Below, in pieces: positions 63,234 to 64,000 of a stretch of DNA of 64,000 nt; the stretch's first letter is position 1; each line of letters opens with the position of its first letter. This DNA comes from Polluticaenibacter yanchengensis (lineage in GTDB: Bacteria; Bacteroidota; Bacteroidia; Chitinophagales; Chitinophagaceae): contig JAQGEF010000002.1 in assembly GCA_027854065.1 (NCBI GenBank), positions 124,001-188,000 on the forward strand. The letters run 5' to 3'. A program made the translations under genes and the position numbers. Under the pieces are notes generated by a model, which saw only the letters and a program-made list of their open reading frames with translations, ran no database searches and was not told the origin of the DNA.

Positions 63234-64000
63234 TGACTATGCAAGCATTACCAGTTATTGGCATCACCATGGGCGACCCGGCAAGTATAGGGCCGGAGAT
63301 CGCAATAAAAGCATTGTTGGAACAAGAGATTTACAACCAGTGTAAGCCCCTGCTGGTAGGCGATGCCGCCGTATTTCAGCATATTATAGATCAATTACAG
63401 TTACCGGCAACCATTAATGTAATTAAGCATGTAAGCGAAGCGAAGTTCACTTTAGGAAAGATTGACGTGTACGATTTAGGCATGACAAATATAGCAGATC
63501 TGAAATTTGGAGAGATCAGCGCAGAATGCGGTGAAGCCTCTTTCCAGGCCGTTAAAAAAGTAATTGAATTAGCATTGGATGGCCAGTTGGATGCTACGGT
63601 AACAGGACCGATCAACAAGAAATCCATCAATGAGGCCGGGCATCACTATGCAGGACATACCGAAATATACGCACACTATACCAACACAAAAAAATACGCG
63701 ATGTTGCTGGTGGAAGATAAAATGAAAGTGATCCATGTAAGCACACATGTATCGCTGCGCCAGGCTTGTGATAATGTAAAGAAGGAACGGATTGTGCAGG
63801 TAACGGAATTGTTGCGTAACGGCATGATACAATTAGGAGAAACGAATTTGAAAATAGGGATCGCCGGGTTAAATCCTCATGCAGGCGACAGTGGATTATT
63901 TGGTACCGAAGAAGCAACAGATATACAACCGGCCGTAGATGAATTACTGGCAGCCGGTTATGACGTAGAAGGACCCGTACCACCGGATACAATGTTTGCA
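63233..64000 (+). CDS. PdxA-family dehydrogenase (4-hydroxythreonine-4-phosphate dehydrogenase-like), 3' end beyond window
   Basis: NAD-dependent, metal-requiring dehydrogenase of the PdxA family. The frame is open for 256 codons to the right edge, about three-quarters of the usual length. The signatures are ITMGDPASIGPEIAIKAL at the N-terminus, TGPINKKSINEAGHHYAGHT with the metal-binding His, VSTHVSLRQACDNV, and GIAGLNPHAGDSGLFGTEE. The start is the ATG overlapping the previous stop, or the ATG two codons later. Besides the pyridoxal-phosphate enzyme, the family includes PdxA2 enzymes acting on four-carbon phospho-sugar acids, usually beside a DUF1537 kinase. The catabolic neighbours favour PdxA2, but the deciding gene lies outside the window. 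Confidence 0.88.
   Translation, partial: MTMQALPVIGITMGDPASIGPEIAIKALLEQEIYNQCKPLLVGDAAVFQHIIDQLQLPATINVIKHVSEAKFTLGKIDVYDLGMTNIADLKFGEISAECGEASFQAVKKVIELALDGQLDATVTGPINKKSINEAGHHYAGHTEIYAHYTNTKKYAMLLVEDKMKVIHVSTHVSLRQACDNVKKERIVQVTELLRNGMIQLGETNLKIGIAGLNPHAGDSGLFGTEEATDIQPAVDELLAAGYDVEGPVPPDTMFA

Overview
The window is ordinary chromosomal DNA from a member of the Bacteroidota, most likely close to the Chitinophagaceae. The evidence is a SusC/RagA-type TonB-dependent transporter, the gliding lipoprotein GldD, a type IX secretion C-terminal domain, a trimeric succinate dehydrogenase of the Bacteroidota type, an RprY-like regulator, promoters of the TTG/TAnnTTTG kind and low G+C content. I see no tRNA or rRNA gene, CRISPR array, transposase, integrase or phage gene.

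Layout. 0-4.5 kb: minus-strand nutrient-uptake operon (TlpA/DUF3738-like oxidoreductase, then a SusC transporter cut by the window edge). 4.5-11.4 kb: accessory region with a small XRE regulator, a beta-lactamase-fold hydrolase, two long rod-like hairpins, and a minus-strand cluster of unfamiliar genes (Gly-rich 145-aa protein, 78-aa protein, compact caspase-like protein, membrane alpha/beta hydrolase) divergent from a DUF1003 protein. 11.5-17.3 kb: seven closely packed minus-strand genes, five envelope proteins followed by a TPR histidine kinase and a LuxR-type response regulator. 17.6-31 kb: housekeeping and metabolism (RprY-like regulator, RelA/SpoT, a paired M16 peptidase operon, urocanase, an orphan regulator, an acyl-CoA mutase large subunit). 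31-38 kb: methyltransferase, ankyrin protein, then DUF2271, a PepSY-flavodoxin reductase and ApbE, which together look like an extracytoplasmic flavin electron-transfer module. 38-49.3 kb: leuB, DUF3109, gldD, a helix-hairpin-helix protein, acyl-CoA dehydrogenase, sdhCAB and guaB. 49.5-53.4 kb: a 1303-residue T9SS-exported surface protein. 54.2-64 kb: carbohydrate catabolism (GH78 rhamnosidase, DUF3826, BNR/sialidase-fold protein, iron alcohol dehydrogenase, DapA-like aldolase/lyase, PdxA-family dehydrogenase cut by the right edge), interrupted by a minus-strand lipoprotein plus small membrane protein pair.

Four families of extragenic repeats punctuate the intergenic spaces: A (2 copies), B (4 copies), C (4 copies, arranged as two inverted pairs) and one degenerate palindrome D. 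The least explained and most interesting parts are the 7.7-10.4 kb caspase-like/hydrolase cluster, the two rod hairpins at about 5.0 and 9.55 kb that share sequence blocks in the same order and spacing, and the DUF2271/PepSY/ApbE operon, whose DUF2271 protein carries a sequence resembling an ApbE flavinylation site.
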